64,000 bases of DNA from Rhizomys pruinosus (GCA_009823505.1 VZQC01009573.1:695345-759344), one strand, 5' to 3'; positions 13,796 through 26,030 are shown, counted from the first letter of the stretch. Made by a program: numbers and translations. The notes: generated from the letters alone by a model not told the origin.

Positions 13796-14050
13796 AATTT
13801 TTTTTTTTAATTTTTATTTATTTATTTATTTTTATGTGTATGAATGTATTGTCTGCATGCAGGTCTGCGCACCCGTGTCGTGCGATGCCGCGGAGGTCAG
13901 AAGACGGTCTCGGATTCCCCTGGAACTGGAGTTCTCCTGGAACCGGAGTCACAGACGGTTCTCAGCCGCCATGTGGGTGCTGGGGATCGAACCCGGGTCC
14001 TCTGCAAGAGCGGTCGTCGCTCTTAACCGCTAGGCCATCCCTCCAGCCCC
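13796..14050 (-). repeat. B2/B3-type SINE, long form
   Basis: T-rich (ATTT)n start, pol III head complement at 13985-14049, and the internal duplication (two GGAACnGGAGT-type blocks at about 13920-13950). CpG-rich, so a young copy. Confidence 0.85.
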
Positions 14051-14310
14051 TATTGAAAGCATTCTTAAGAATCTAAGAAATCAATCATATTTAGCAACAA
14101 ATTGTTAAAGAATAGAAAAATATCTTGAAATTGCTCCCTTCAAAATAGCATTAATATTATAACTTAAAAATATTAACTACATGGCCCCTATAAATATTCA
14201 AAAACACACAATAATTTAATATAAACAATTATGTTCATAAATTTAACCTCATAGATTATCTAGGAAAAAAAAACAAATAAAAAGCAGTTTTATAAAGGCA
14301 CCTATCCAAG

Positions 14311-14450
14311 CTAGGTATGGTAGCACAAACCTTTAACCCCAGGACTCAAGAGGCAGAGGCAGGCAGTTCTCTGTGAATATGAGGCCAGCCTAATCCATGT
14401 AGAGAGTTCCAGACCAGCCAGGTCTAAACAGTGAGAGCCTGTCTAAAAAC
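14311..14450 (+). repeat. B1 SINE
   Basis: Diverged B1 ending GAGAGCCTGTCTAAAAACAA, 175 bases upstream of the donor of the third coding exon (in plus coordinates). Confidence 0.75.
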
Positions 14451-14624
14451 AACAACAAAAGTACCTATCCAAGAAACTGAATAAAGCATTGAGTCAAATA
14501 TTTTATTTTATTCTTCATTATTTAAATTATCTTTATATATCAATAGCATTTTAATATAAACACACAGCTGTAGTATAAGAATATTTAACTGTAAAATGCA
14601 TAACAATATATAAATAAAACTTAC

Positions 14625-14768
14625 TGTCATCCATTTGGAGACTTGGTGGGCAGTAAAATTTCTTGTGGGTAATTAAATTTGGTAATCCTCTAAAGAGACT
14701 ACGGCATAATTTACATTCAAAAATAGTATCCACATCTTTTAATAAAATATGTTTAAGTTGTCTGGTTC
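14625..14768 (-). CDS. Znf800: ZNF800 third coding exon (residues 53-101, zinc finger 1)
   Basis: A 144-base exon with acceptor CCCCTCCAG before 14768 and donor GACA|GTAAGT at 14625/14624. It encodes residues 54-100. It holds the first finger: Cys71, Cys74, His87 and Cys92, spaced C-x2-C-x12-H-x4-C. The last ligand is Cys, so this finger is a C2HC variant rather than a standard C2H2. The split codon 101 is Asn. The finger is carried on its own exon, apart from the other six, which share the large last exon. Confidence 0.95.
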
Positions 14769-15965
14769 CTGGAGGGGAAAAAAATGGAGAACAATAAAAG
14801 TTAACTTTAGATAATAACTACTGATAATCCAAAAGTAGTTACTCTGAAAACAAAATAAAAATATTTAGAATTAAGTAAGAAACTAAGTTCTAAGCAAATT
14901 CTACTATGATCTGACAATTTAAACAGCTATAATTTATGTCCTTTTTCTGCTTCTGCAGCCAACCAATTCTTGGGCTATCCTAAGGCAGTGGTTCTGACAC
15001 CTGACTGGTCATCACAATGAGCTGGGAAGCAAGATGTATATGAACCTTCCCTAGAGAGTCTAATTTAGGACTGGAATGGGAGAAGAAAATGTTTCCCATG
15101 GCTCCTATAAACTTTTTTTGTTTTTGTCAGCTCTTCTATATCAGGAAGTGAAAAACAGTTTTTAAATACATTTTCCCAATTCATTAGAAGTTAAAACTCT
15201 TATCACAGGGCTGTCTATGACCTTTTTAAATTCAGCTGACAGTGCTTCAGGATCTGGGCCAGCATGGAATCATGGTCATTTAGGGCTACAGGAGAGAATC
15301 TTTATCCCTACTGAGAGATAAGTTTGAGTTCCTCATAGGCCTCTTGACAGCTATTTCAATTTATTTATCTGACCTTTCTCCATCAGAATGCTCATTCCAA
15401 TTGCAATTATTTATAAATATAATTACTACAGATCAGTATGTGTCTTATCCATAAGATTATAAACCTTCAAAACATCCAAGACCAACCCTACCTATTACTT
15501 ATAAATACAAGGCATTAAGTTACAAAAGTAGTATTTGTTGAAGAAAGGCTACTATCTAGGGAATCTAAGCACTATGATTTAAGATCAAAAGATACAGAAA
15601 TATAATAGCAAAAATCATCAAATCTTTAAAACATCCACAAGGAGTAAAACACAAACAGATTTTTTATTTTGACTTCTTACATGTCTTTGCTACAATAACT
15701 TACTAATAATTTAGTACTTCAGTTTCCTCAAATGAAAAGGCTGGTAATAATAATACTGACTTAATTTTGTAACTTAATATTGACAAAGTTCTCTGAATAA
15801 TATCCTTAAGACCACCTAAGTGAAAAATGTCCTGTCATTGAAAAAACATTTGACCATTAAGCTCTGGTACTACTAAAAAGTATAAATAATCTTAAGTACT
15901 ATAATTAATACTGTAGGATCTAAAAAAGTTAAGTGCTTAGGATCCAATCTTTAACAACCTATTTA
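14769..15965. other. ZNF800 intronic DNA, no features recognised
   Basis: A+T-rich unique intron sequence. No open frame of note and no repeat I could name. Confidence 0.6.
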
Positions 15966-16182
15966 ACTTTTTTTTTTTTAATGTGTATGAATGTACTGTC
16001 TGCATGTAGGTTTGTGCACCCATGTTGTGCAATACCGCGGAGGTCAGAAGAGGATGTTGGATTCCCCTGGTAGTGGAGTTAAAGATAGTTCTTAGCTGCC
16101 ATGTGGGTGCTGGGAATCGAACCCAGGTCCTCTGCAAGAGCAGTCGGTGCTCTTAACCCCTGAGCAATCTCTCCAGTCCCAC
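15966..16182 (-). repeat. B2/B3-type SINE, short form
   Basis: Reverse-oriented. CCCCTGGTAGTGGAGTTAAA shows the body without the internal duplication. The pol III head complement ends CTGAGCAATCTCTCCAGTCC. Confidence 0.85.
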
Positions 16183-16719
16183 AACCTATTTAACTTTTAA
16201 GGTATATTTTATCATTTTAACATATGTCAACCCTCAAAATTCTATTGCAAGATAGTGTTTACTGGGTTATTAGAATACCATTAAGTGTTTAGAGATCCAA
16301 ATCTGATCTGATCTAGTTACATTAGCTTAAAGAGGTATATAAGGTCTGTACTTTGGTGTATCCATGTTTTATCATAGAACAAACCAAAACTAATCATTTC
16401 ACATTATAAAATAGCTTCATGATAAACAGCTAACATATTTAGTTCATAGCTAACCACAAAGTAATTAACAAACTATAAGAGGTAAACCAAGGATTAAAAT
16501 ATTTTGGTTAAGCCTCTCTAATTGATCTACATCTACTTTTCATAAAGTACAGCTGAGGATGGTACTAATGGGAAGAAAAAATGAAAAATTTGAATGCTAA
16601 TTCTAAATTGAAAGACTCACTATACTCTTGAATTCTGCCTTTTAAAATAGTCCAATGAAAGAAAGGGAAAAAGATTGAACAGAAACAATGAAATCTATTT
16701 AACTCAAAAATTCAACTGA

Positions 16720-17325
16720 AAGGATTGGAGAAATAGATCTGCTGTTCCGACTGTTAAGAGTGCATACTGCTCTTGAGAAAGCCAGAATTTGGTTCCCAGC
16801 ACCCAAACTAAGAGGATGCACAACCATCTGTAACTCCAGCCCAAGAGACTGTTGGCTTCCATGGGTACCTGAACTCAAGTACATGCACATAACCACATAC
16901 AGACATATACACATAAATAAAAACAATTTAAAAAGCTAGAGAGATAGAGATGGCTCAGGGTTAAGACAGACTATTCCTGCAGAGGACTCAAGTTCAGTTC
17001 CCAGCACCCACACTGGCCTGCTCACAACCGCCTGTAACTCTTAGCTCCAGGGCATGATGCCTCTGGCCTCTGGGGTTACCTGAACTCACGTACATATACA
17101 TATAACTACACAGACATACACACACACATAATAAAAATAATAAAAGTTGGAAAGATGCCTCAGCATCTCTGATGTTCCAAGAGGACTCAAGTTCAATTCC
17201 CAATACCAATGGTCCAATGGCTCACAACCACCAGAAGCCTCACTTCCAGGATATCCAACACCCTCTTCTGGCCTCCACAGTCACTTGTATACACATATAT
17301 CACACAGACAAACAAAATTTTAAAA
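16720..17325 (+). repeat. Three consecutive B2/B3-type SINEs
   Basis: Three copies in the same orientation, head to tail: about 16720-16925, 16936-17130 and 17145-17325. Each has a damaged tRNA-like head and an A-rich tail. The third lacks a normal A box. Confidence 0.75.
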
Positions 17326-17369
17326 AAATTTAAAGCAAATCTTTAAAAAAAACAAAACTGATAAAAAAT

Positions 17370-17512
17370 TTTTTGGACTTTTGAAATAGGGTCTCCTGTA
17401 GGCCCAACTGGGCTGGAACTCGCCATGTAGACCAGGCTAGCCTTGATCTCACACAGTGAGCTCTCTGCTATGTGCTGGAATTAAAGGCATGTGCCAACAA
17501 GCCTGATTCGAA
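17370..17512 (-). repeat. B1 SINE
   Basis: Reverse-oriented, diverged: TAGGGTCTCCTGTAGGCCCA to AAGGCATGTGCCAACAAGCC. Confidence 0.75.
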
Positions 17513-17609
17513 AATTTTAAAATTTAAATTTACCTGAAAATTTAAATAAGAACATAGTAACATAAAGCATACTCAATCTATAAACATGAAGATATACATT
17601 AATAAAAAA

Positions 17610-18690
17610 TAAAATGTATAACAATTAAGGAAATGCAAATTAAAACCACTTTAAGACATCATCTCACTCTGATAAGACTGGCTAAAATGATACCAAATGC
17701 TGAAGAGGTTGTAGGGAAAGGGGAACACTCATCCACTGCTGGTAGGTATGTAAACTCGTACAACCACTGTGGAAAGCAGTGTGGAGAACCCTTAAAAGAT
17801 TCGAAATGAGCCTACCACCTGACCCAGTCATACCACTCCTGGGTATATACCCACAAGACTCATCCTACCACAGAGATACATGCACATTCATGTTTATTGC
17901 TGGCTGCTCTCTTCACAATAGCGAAGAGCTAGAACCAACCCAAGTGCCCCTCAACTGAACAGTAGATAGAGAAAATATGGTACATGTACACAATGGAGTT
18001 CTATGCAGCAGTAATGAAAGATGACATCATGAAATTTGCAGGTAAATGGATGGAACTAGAAGATATGGTAAGTGAAGTAACATCCCAGAAAACCAAAGGA
18101 CGAATGGTATCCCTCATCTGTGGATGATAGCACCAAGTACCTAGTTGTAAGGCAAAATGAGCAACATTAATATTATATTCTTCATGATCTGAAAGCAACT
18201 GTGCTCTTATATTGTGAATCCCTAAACAGGTTCTAGAATTAACCTAACCATTTATTTTCAGACTTTGGAATTTTGGTATATGGGTGGAGGGTAATGTATG
18301 CATATTTTAGAGTAATATAAAATCAAAATGGAAAAATGTGAATCCTGAAATATGATATGGAAATAACATAGTTTGTTTTCAGATGACATAATTTTAGTAT
18401 AGGTATGACATATATGCAACATATATGCATATGTTGAAACAACACAAGTTGGAGGGAACAACAAAAGAACGGGGACAAAACAAACAAACAAAAAAGTCTA
18501 CAACAGTTAAGTTCTCCCAAAACCAATAATCCTCTGCTTTGGAAAGACAGAAAAAGGTGCAACACATATGTATGGCAGAATGCATGAACTCAGGTGGGGT
18601 GGGGGGCATGGAAAGGGAAATGAGTCTAAATTGGATTGAGAAATGATATATGATGTATGAAAAAGTTTAATAAAAATAAAAATAGTTTTT
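17610..18690 (+). mobile_element. L1 3' fragment (end of ORF2 plus 3' UTR)
   Basis: Begins with the well-known L1 ORF2 end (AAATGCAAATTAAAACCACT, then ATACCACTCCTGGGTATATA and TACACAATGGAGTTCTATGC). It continues into a G-rich 3' UTR and ends TTTAATAAAAATAAAAATAG. The copy is 5'-truncated, and its ORF2 tail carries stops and frameshifts, so it is dead. Confidence 0.85.
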
Positions 18691-18774
18691 AAAGTGAAGT
18701 GTAAAAATGTAAGACTATATCCTTAAATTAGGTATATCACTTTGTTATCAAGGGTCTCCCAATCATAGAAAATA

Positions 18775-19625
18775 AAAATTGGAACCATTTCCCTTAAAGG
18801 CGGGAACCCGGCAAGTCTGCCCCTTATCACCACTCCTCTTCAACATAGCGCTTGAAACACTTGCTAGGGCAATAAGAGAAGGAAATTAAAGGAGTACTAA
18901 TCAGAAAGAAGTTAAGCTATCCCTTTTTGCAGATGATATGATAGTTATATAAACTCCACCAGAAAACTTCTAGAAATGATTAAGAGTTTTAGTAAAGTGG
19001 CGGGCTACAAAATTAACCTAGAAATATCAGTAGGCTTTCTTTTTTTTTATTTTTTATTTATTTCGTATGTGTATGAATGTACTGTCTGCATGCAGGTTTG
19101 TGCACACGTGTCGTGCAAAGCTGCGGAGGTCAGAAGAGGGTGTCGGATTCCCCTGGAACTGGAGTTCTCCTGGAATTGGAGTTTCAGACGGTTCTCAGCC
19201 ACCATGTGGGTGCTGGGGATCGAACCTGGTTCTTCTGCAAGAGCAGTCGGTGCTCTTAACCGCTAGGCCATCTCTCCAGCCCCTCAGTAGGCTTTCTTTA
19301 CACCAACAATAAACAAGTAGAGAATATAAGAGGACCTTCCCACTCACAATAGCCTCAAAAATAATAAGATACTTAGGAACAAACCTAACCAAAGATACCA
19401 AAGACCCCTACAACAAAAATTTTAAATCCCTGAAGGAGATTGAAAATGACATCAAAAGATGGAAAGATCTCCCCTGCTCATGGATTGGGAAAATGAATAT
19501 AGTAAAAATGTCCATTTTACCCAAATTGATATACATATTCAATGCGATTCTAATCAAAATCCCTATGAGCTTCTTCACAGACTTGGAAAAAAAATCCTTA
19601 AATTCATATGAAAAAAAAAAAAGAC
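18775..19625 (+). mobile_element. L1 ORF2 (reverse transcriptase region) fragment split by a SINE
   Basis: 18800-19035 and 19286-19620 are adjacent parts of L1 ORF2: the segment around the TTTGCAGATGATATG motif (the YADD-type RT box, here in a degraded frame), then ACACCAACAATAAACAAG. The SINE at 19037-19285 interrupts it. Many breaks; not coding. Confidence 0.8.
19037..19285 (-). repeat. B2/B3-type SINE, long form, inserted in L1
   Basis: Flanked by a target duplication TCAGTAGGCTTTCTTT (about 19028-19043 and 19284-19299, the left copy merging with the T-rich tail). CpG-rich and carrying the internal duplication. Confidence 0.88.
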
Positions 19626-19745
19626 CCTGAATAGTTAAAGCAACCCTGAATGAAAAAGCATTTTTTCTTAATCCTAGTTAAGTAGGGATTTATTTAGTCC
19701 TAACAGACACTTAAAAACAAAAATCCGCCTTTAACATTCTAAATT

Positions 19746-19971
19746 TTTTTATTTATTATTTTTTTTATGTGTATGAGTGGACTGTCTGCACATAGGTTGG
19801 TGCACCCATGTCATGCAATGCCATGGAGGTCAGAAGAGGGTGTCGATTCCCCTGGAACTAGAGTTAAAGATGGTTCTTAGCCACCATGTGGGTGCTGGGA
19901 ATCAAACCCAGGTCCTCTGCAAGAGCAGTCGGTGCTCTTAACCGTTGAGCCATCTTTCCAGCCCCCCCCCA
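19746..19971 (-). repeat. B2/B3-type SINE, short form
   Basis: Reverse-oriented; TGGAACTAGAGTTAAAGATG shows the short body. It ends in a CCCCCCCCC run. Confidence 0.85.
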
Positions 19972-20005
19972 ACATTCTAAACAGTTATAAATGCTTCCCT
20001 CAAAA

Positions 20006-20025
20006 CGCACACACATACACACATA

Positions 20026-20078
<53 letters not shown>
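20006..20078. repeat. (AC)n microsatellite
   Basis: ACACAC tract with a few ATAC interruptions at the left; uninterrupted from about 20033 to 20077. Confidence 0.95.
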
Positions 20079-20081
<3 letters not shown>

Positions 20082-21090
20082 CTCCCTCAGATTCCTGTTG
20101 ACTTGGGCACAGCCATTTATTCAGTCTCCTGCTCATTTTATTTCACAGGCTGTCCATCACCTAGGGTGTTCTTATTATAGCATTCTCCACCTTCCCTAGC
20201 CTGGCTCACTTCTAATAACTTCAAACCCCAGGTCAGATGTCACATCCACCAAGAAGCCTTTTCTGACCTTTCCTGTTTGTTAAGAATTCATCACTTGCAT
20301 GCCCAATGCACTCTATCATCTATCCCAGCTTACACTACCATCTTGCATTTTGTTACCCTTCTATTAATCCACTGTCATAAGATAGCTAAGAGGAAAAAAA
20401 AAAAAAAGAGAGAGAAGAGATCCTTGATGCTTAGCACTGTATTCCTAGCCCTCAAGATAATACCAAATGGCATTTCAAATTATACACTGGACAGCTTTCT
20501 TTATGTTTAAGAATACCTTCTTTTTTTTAGTTTATGTGAAGTTGACTCAGTAATCTAAAAGGAGACCTTAAAAGTTTTCTAATCTTACTTACAAAACATT
20601 TTACAAATGAAAAAATATTTGTCTCACTACATACACAGACATTAAAATGTTTTCTGTAAATGAGCTTCAGTCACCATTTAAGATGTTAAATTTCCCCCTC
20701 AAGAACAATGTGTTTATTCAAAGTCAGCTACCATTATTCTGGTTGCCTGTCATGGATAGACATAGCTTCTGTCACACTAAAACTGCTCCCCTCTCATGAG
20801 ACACAAGCATGGTTCTCTTGGTAGCAATGCAAAGTACTTCTACTGTTGATCCTGAGAAACACAGAGCCTTACTGATTTCTCAAAACTATTCGTTTTCTAC
20901 AACTGCTCTCTTTCTTGCCTTAGCTTCTTAAATTACCTTAGAAGTCACTACTTACTTCTTAATATATCATCAACCAGTATCTTTAATATGCCAACCCTCC
21001 AAAGGATAAGGTTTTCTCATAATGGAACCCTAAGACATACCATAATTAATGTTTAAATGCAATAAAATTACTTTCAGACTGTACCTACTG
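20079..21090. other. ZNF800 intronic DNA, mostly unique
   Basis: No gene or nameable repeat apart from an A-run at about 20394-20406. Confidence 0.55.
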
Positions 21091-21245
21091 CAGGGTGTGG
21101 TGGTGCAACATCTTTAATCCCAGCAGTCAGGAGGCAGAGGCAGGTGGATCTCTGTCAATTCAAGGCCAGCCTGTTCTACATAGTGAGCTCCAGGCCAGCT
21201 GGGACTAAAGGGAGACCCTGTCTCAAAAAAAAATAAATAAATAAA
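21091..21245 (+). repeat. B1 SINE
   Basis: GCAGGGTGTGGTGGTGCAAC to CCCTGTCTC plus an AAAT-type tail. Confidence 0.85.
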
Positions 21246-21473
21246 ACAAGATTATACCTACTTGAATCTTCATACTTACTTGAATCTTCAGTTTACACTA
21301 CCAAAAACTTAATGGAGCACCTACTAAATATCAGATACACTGGTATTCAATACACTAAAAATGTGAAAGTAAAGGATGTGGTCTGTGTTCCTGAGAGCTT
21401 CAGACCCATAAATACCTGTTCTCTCAAGAACATAATCCCCAAAGACATCTCTAAATACTAAGAATAATAAACA

Positions 21474-21612
21474 GTGCCAGGCATGGTGGCGCGCGCCTTT
21501 AATCCCAGCACTAGGGAGGCAGAGGCAAGTGGATCTCTGTGAGTTCAAGGCCAGCCTGGTCTACATAGTCAGTTGGGGCTACAGGGACACCCTGTCTCAA
21601 AAAAAAAAAAAG
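21474..21612 (+). repeat. B1 SINE
   Basis: CCAGGCATGGTGGCGCGCGC to CCCTGTCTC with an A-run. Confidence 0.88.
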
Positions 21613-21682
21613 AACAACTCAGTACTTTCCTTATTCAACCAAAAACTATCTAGACCCATTTTGAACTTCCTATAATTACTAG

Positions 21683-21740
21683 TTAACAATCAGAAAAATT
21701 CCATCTCCAAGTTAACAATCAGAAAAATTCCATCTCCAAG
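21683..21740. repeat. 29-bp perfect tandem duplication
   Basis: The unit GTTAACAATCAGAAAAATTC continues to CATCTCCAA and is repeated once exactly. It abuts the start of the following SINE. Confidence 0.85.
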
Positions 21741-21909
21741 GAGTGGAGAGATGGCTCAGCAGTTGAGAGCACTTGATGTTCTTCCAAAGGCCCAAGTTCA
21801 GGTCCTTGCACCCACAGCAGGCACCTCATAACTGCCTCTCCAGCTTTAGGGGATCTGACACCCTCTTCTGTCCTCTGTAGGCAATAATGTGCGCGCGTGC
21901 GCGCGCGCG

Positions 21910-21940
<31 letters not shown>

Positions 21941-21941
21941 A
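21741..21941 (+). repeat. B2/B3-type SINE ending in a (GC)n(AC)n tract
   Basis: Head GAGAGATGGCTCAGCAGTTG, body ending CTTCTGTCCTCTGTAGGCAA, then 55 bases of perfectly alternating purine/pyrimidine (21887-21941). Confidence 0.85.
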
Positions 21942-22639
21942 GTTCTTATTTTTCACTACCATAATAGTTAACAATTTATTCTTCCCTAAAAGTTAAAAAA
22001 GGGATGAAGTTCCTCTGCATATAATAGTATAGGATATTCATTATAAAGAACCCTTTCTCTATAATGTCACATATTAGTCTTTCTATAATCTAACATATTG
22101 ATATTGTAAGGATTTAAGAAGATGTCAACTTCATATTAAAAACTAGTTCTGAATACTGGACACCTCCTGTTTTTCTGTTTCTAATGTTGGGCCATTTCAC
22201 AGCTTCTTTGCCTGTATACAATGACTAAGAAGCTAATAAAGACTATTAATCTCAAATCAATTTAATAAGTGCCTACAAGACATTCAGTATATATTTACTA
22301 CTATTACAGATTTTGTTGCTTTAAATGTTTGTTCTGGAGAGAGAAGCCAAAGAGCAAGAAAGATAAACTAAAAGTGTTAACAGAAAGGAGGGAAGTTTGA
22401 AGACACCAAGTCACAGACAGGATGTTAGAAATATTCACACAGCAAAAAAAGACTCCACATAAGGAAAGGGCACAGTCAAGGTAGTAGCAGAATCCAGGAC
22501 CTGGAGCAAACGGCAACCATCAGGGCTCAGAGTAAAAGATCTGGAGCTGCAAAACCAGCAGCATCTGATAAACAGGACACACATCTATCTCAACAGTAAC
22601 ACCAATAACCAAAACTACCACCCATTAAGCAAAGTTACA

Positions 22640-23010
22640 GAAGAATGTATAGCCTGTTCCCATTTCTACTGGGCGGACAATGAAGGATATATGTTTGTGC
22701 ATGTATAAAACATCCCTGGAAGAAGACACAACCATGTAGCAGTGGTTACCTGTGCAAAATGGTGTTGGGGGGGTTACTTTTGGGTATACTCTGTTATGTC
22801 CAGGGGTACTATCATTTATTCTAATGAAAAATATATTTAAATTTAAAACTTTGAAAAAAATCAGAAAAAGATACAGGGCAGGGATGGCAGGGTGCATGAA
22901 CTCGGGTACGGTGGGGTGGGGGGGGCATGGAAGACAAGATGATTCTAGACTGGACTGAGAAATGATGTATGAAATGCACATAACTTCAATAAAAGTTTAA
23001 AAAAAGAAAA
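22640..23010 (+). mobile_element. L1 3' UTR fragment
   Basis: Matches the 3' end of the L1 at 18.3-18.7 kb: G-run GGGGTGGGGGGGGCATGG, then GACTGAGAAATGATGTATGA, then an AATAAA-like tail. 5'-truncated. Confidence 0.75.
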
Positions 23011-23349
23011 AATATATTTAAATTAATGTATAAATCAAGCAGCCAGAAATAAACAAGATACCAGAGGTAAGAGGGGTATATAATTTAATGCCAAGAAAAT
23101 ATTGCAAAGTAAAAGCTGAAATCTAAGGCAATGAAAATGGATTAAAATTGGTCAAGGAGCCAATATAGCATACAAGGGATTGGTAAACCTCAAAAAGGAG
23201 TCAACTTCATCCTCAGAAGCCTTTTATGAGCTTCCAACTTGGGTAGAAATTAATATCAGCTCATGGATGGGCCCATATATGCCAAAGAAGGTAAGAAACT
23301 CAAAGAAAGATGACACAGTGGTTGAAGACAGCTACCTAAGCTTAACGAT

Positions 23350-23594
23350 GGTGGCTGGAGAGATAGCCTAGCGGTTAAGAGCACCGACTGCTCTTGCAGA
23401 AGACCCGGGTTCAATCCCCAGCACCCACATGGCAGCTGAGAACCGTATGTAACTCCAATTCCAGGAGAACTCCAGTTCCAGGGATATCTGAGACCCTCTT
23501 CTGACCTCTGCGGCATTGCATGACACAGGTGCACAAACCTACATGCAGACAGTACATTCATACACAAAAAAAACAAATAAAATTAAAAAAAAAA
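23350..23594 (+). repeat. B2/B3-type SINE, long form
   Basis: GCTGGAGAGATAGCCTAGCG head. Internal duplication: CTCCAATTCCAGGAGA then ACTCCAGTTCCAGGGATA. Confidence 0.88.
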
Positions 23595-24025
23595 GATGAA
23601 GGCATACAGCCAACATTATTATTAATCCAATTAGACTTAGGCTCTGTAGCTGAATAAGCAAGGATTTCAGGGTTTTATTGTCAAGTATTTATCAAAGATA
23701 CAGCACTATTAGGATACCTTTTTCAATGCAAAGTGTCTGACCTAGTTACAATGGAAAGAGCCTAGAAAGAGATGAATCATTGAGGGTGTACTTATAGGAA
23801 GACTGGGTCAGGAAGGAAATGACAGTCTCTGTGTTAGAAGGGATCTTAAATCCTTAAGTCATGTGATCTGTTCTCCTAAAGTTTTAGTTAGCCTTAAATA
23901 CCTTTGTACTAAAAAGAGCTGCTTCAATAGTTTGGATTAGCATGATACTACTAGTAGATTACTGTCTTGAAAAAATTAAATTTTCTTAAATTATGAGTCA
24001 GAACATTAAAATAAAATAATTCTTG

Positions 24026-24248
24026 GGGCTGGAGAGATGGTCTAGCGGTTAAGAGCGCCAACTGCTCTTGCAGAGGACCCGGGTTTGATCCCCAGCACCC
24101 ACATGGTCATCTTTAATTCCAGTTCCAGGGGAATCCAACACCCTCTTCTGACCTCCATAGCATTGCACAACACGGGTGCGCAAACCTACATGCAGACAGT
24201 ACATTCATATACATAAAAAATAAAATTTAAAAAAATAAACAGTACTTT
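24026..24248 (+). repeat. B2/B3-type SINE, short form
   Basis: GGGGCTGGAGAGATGGTCTA head; a single CCAGTTCCAGGGGAATCC block; A-rich tail. Confidence 0.88.
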
Positions 24249-25154
24249 ATTAAAAAAATAAAACAATTCTTTTTTACTCCAAAATTAGTTTCTCCACACA
24301 ACACTACACTTTTATAAACTACCTCTACTTTATAGTACTTCCAGTATCTTCCTATGTTTAAAAGAAAAAAAAAGTCGAGACTAATGTGCTGAGGATATTT
24401 TTAAAGAATCTATTTAAAAGGAGACACACAAATCCTGGAATGATAGCAATTCTGATGACCCATGTCACTGCCTGTTCTTTAGCTTGGACAGTAAAGAGCT
24501 GGCAAACACAGAAAATCCATGTGATTATAACGCAGTAAGAGAATAATTTCATCTTTTAATATTTTCTTTCCAAAATTAAAAAAAAAAAACATGGACTTTG
24601 TATACACAACCTTGTGAAAAATGCTTTTTGACAAGACAAAGCATTTAGGAATTAATCAATTCTAACTTAATAGAATAATCCTACAACAAATTAAGCAGCA
24701 TAAAATAACCTTATAAAGTCAAAATTAATTTTAAAAAAGAAAGCAAATAATATTACAAAATTGGAAAAACCATTATTCTCTTTCCATGAGAAAGAAAAAG
24801 AACTTTTATCTGTAAGTCACCAAAACAAATAGTAATGAACTATTTCTGTTATGCCAGAAATATAAATGCTATACCCAACAACTAAAAGTTTACTTTATAT
24901 TTATCATGGGAGATCTTGATTTACAGATTATTTCTGTTAATAAAGGCAAGTTATCAAAAGTAAAATCAAAATGACAAATATTCACAATTAAGAAAGCCAT
25001 CTAACATAAGGATAGGCATGTGATGAGCACGGAATACTACATTCATACATAAAACCTGTACCTAAGTCTAAGAAATGTTTCTTAGAGAATCAGAAAAAAA
25101 AATTCTTAAAAGGATAGTCTACTTTTTAGCATCTTAAAGTATACTTTTGGTTTT
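24249..25154. other. ZNF800 intronic DNA, no features recognised
   Basis: A+T-rich unique sequence; no exon-like or repeat structure seen. Confidence 0.55.
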
Positions 25155-25509
25155 CACCTTTACAATTTTAATAAAATACTTTTATTGATGTTTTGTGTAT
25201 TTCATACATCATCTTTCAGTCCAATTTAGACACATTCCCCTCTCCCTGCCCGCCCCCCACCCCACGCCTGTTCATGCCTTCGGCCATACATGTCTTTCAT
25301 CTTTCTCTCAGTCTTTCCAAAGTTTTCCTCTGCAGAGGCTTATTGTTTGGGGCAGAATTTAACTGTATCAGCCAGTTCTTTGACCCAGTCCTTATGTTGC
25401 TTTGTTCCTCCCCTTCAAAATATGCCCTTATAAACTTTACATATACACCAAAATCATGACCTCCGAGAATAAACTGTATTTATTCTCGGAGGCCACCTTT
25501 ACAATTTTA
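25155..25509 (-). mobile_element. 5'-truncated L1 3' end with target duplications
   Basis: The insert spans 25171-25493 and is flanked by exact 16-bp duplications CACCTTTACAATTTTA at 25155-25170 and 25494-25509. Minus-strand content matches the L1 3' UTRs at 18.6 and 22.9 kb. At the element's 5' end, next to the right duplication, lies a 14-bp inverted repeat (25460-25473 and 25479-25492, loop CTGTA). Confidence 0.88.
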
Positions 25510-26030
25510 AAACAAGGACTTAAAAAAAAAAGTATCATCCATACAGTTAAAAATAAATCAGCTTTTCCTTTGAATCTTGAAATTTTTTCATGAAGAGATG
25601 GTAAGCTTTAAAATAATGACAAGATCCTCCTTTAAGTACCCATTAATTAAATGTCCACCAGTTGTACTTAACTGCTTATTCATACCTGACTGAATAGTAA
25701 TGCCAGAATACAAATCTATGAGAGTATATAAGAGAATTTATAAGACCCATAGCAACCTATGATCTCACGAATAACACCAGAGTTCTAACAATTCTTAATT
25801 GCTTATATGTAATGAGTAACACCACTTTTAAAGCAAGGAATTGCAACTGCACAAACATATCACATAAGCCAATTTTTATAATAATCTAAAAGAAATAAAG
25901 GCAAAGATATCATATAGAATATGCTTTTTCTATCCTGTGCTCTACTGAAGATACAGAAAACTTCTGAGTTTTACAGGCAGTAAATCATCAAAAATAAATG
26001 ATAAGGAAATTAAACAAATGGCATCACACT

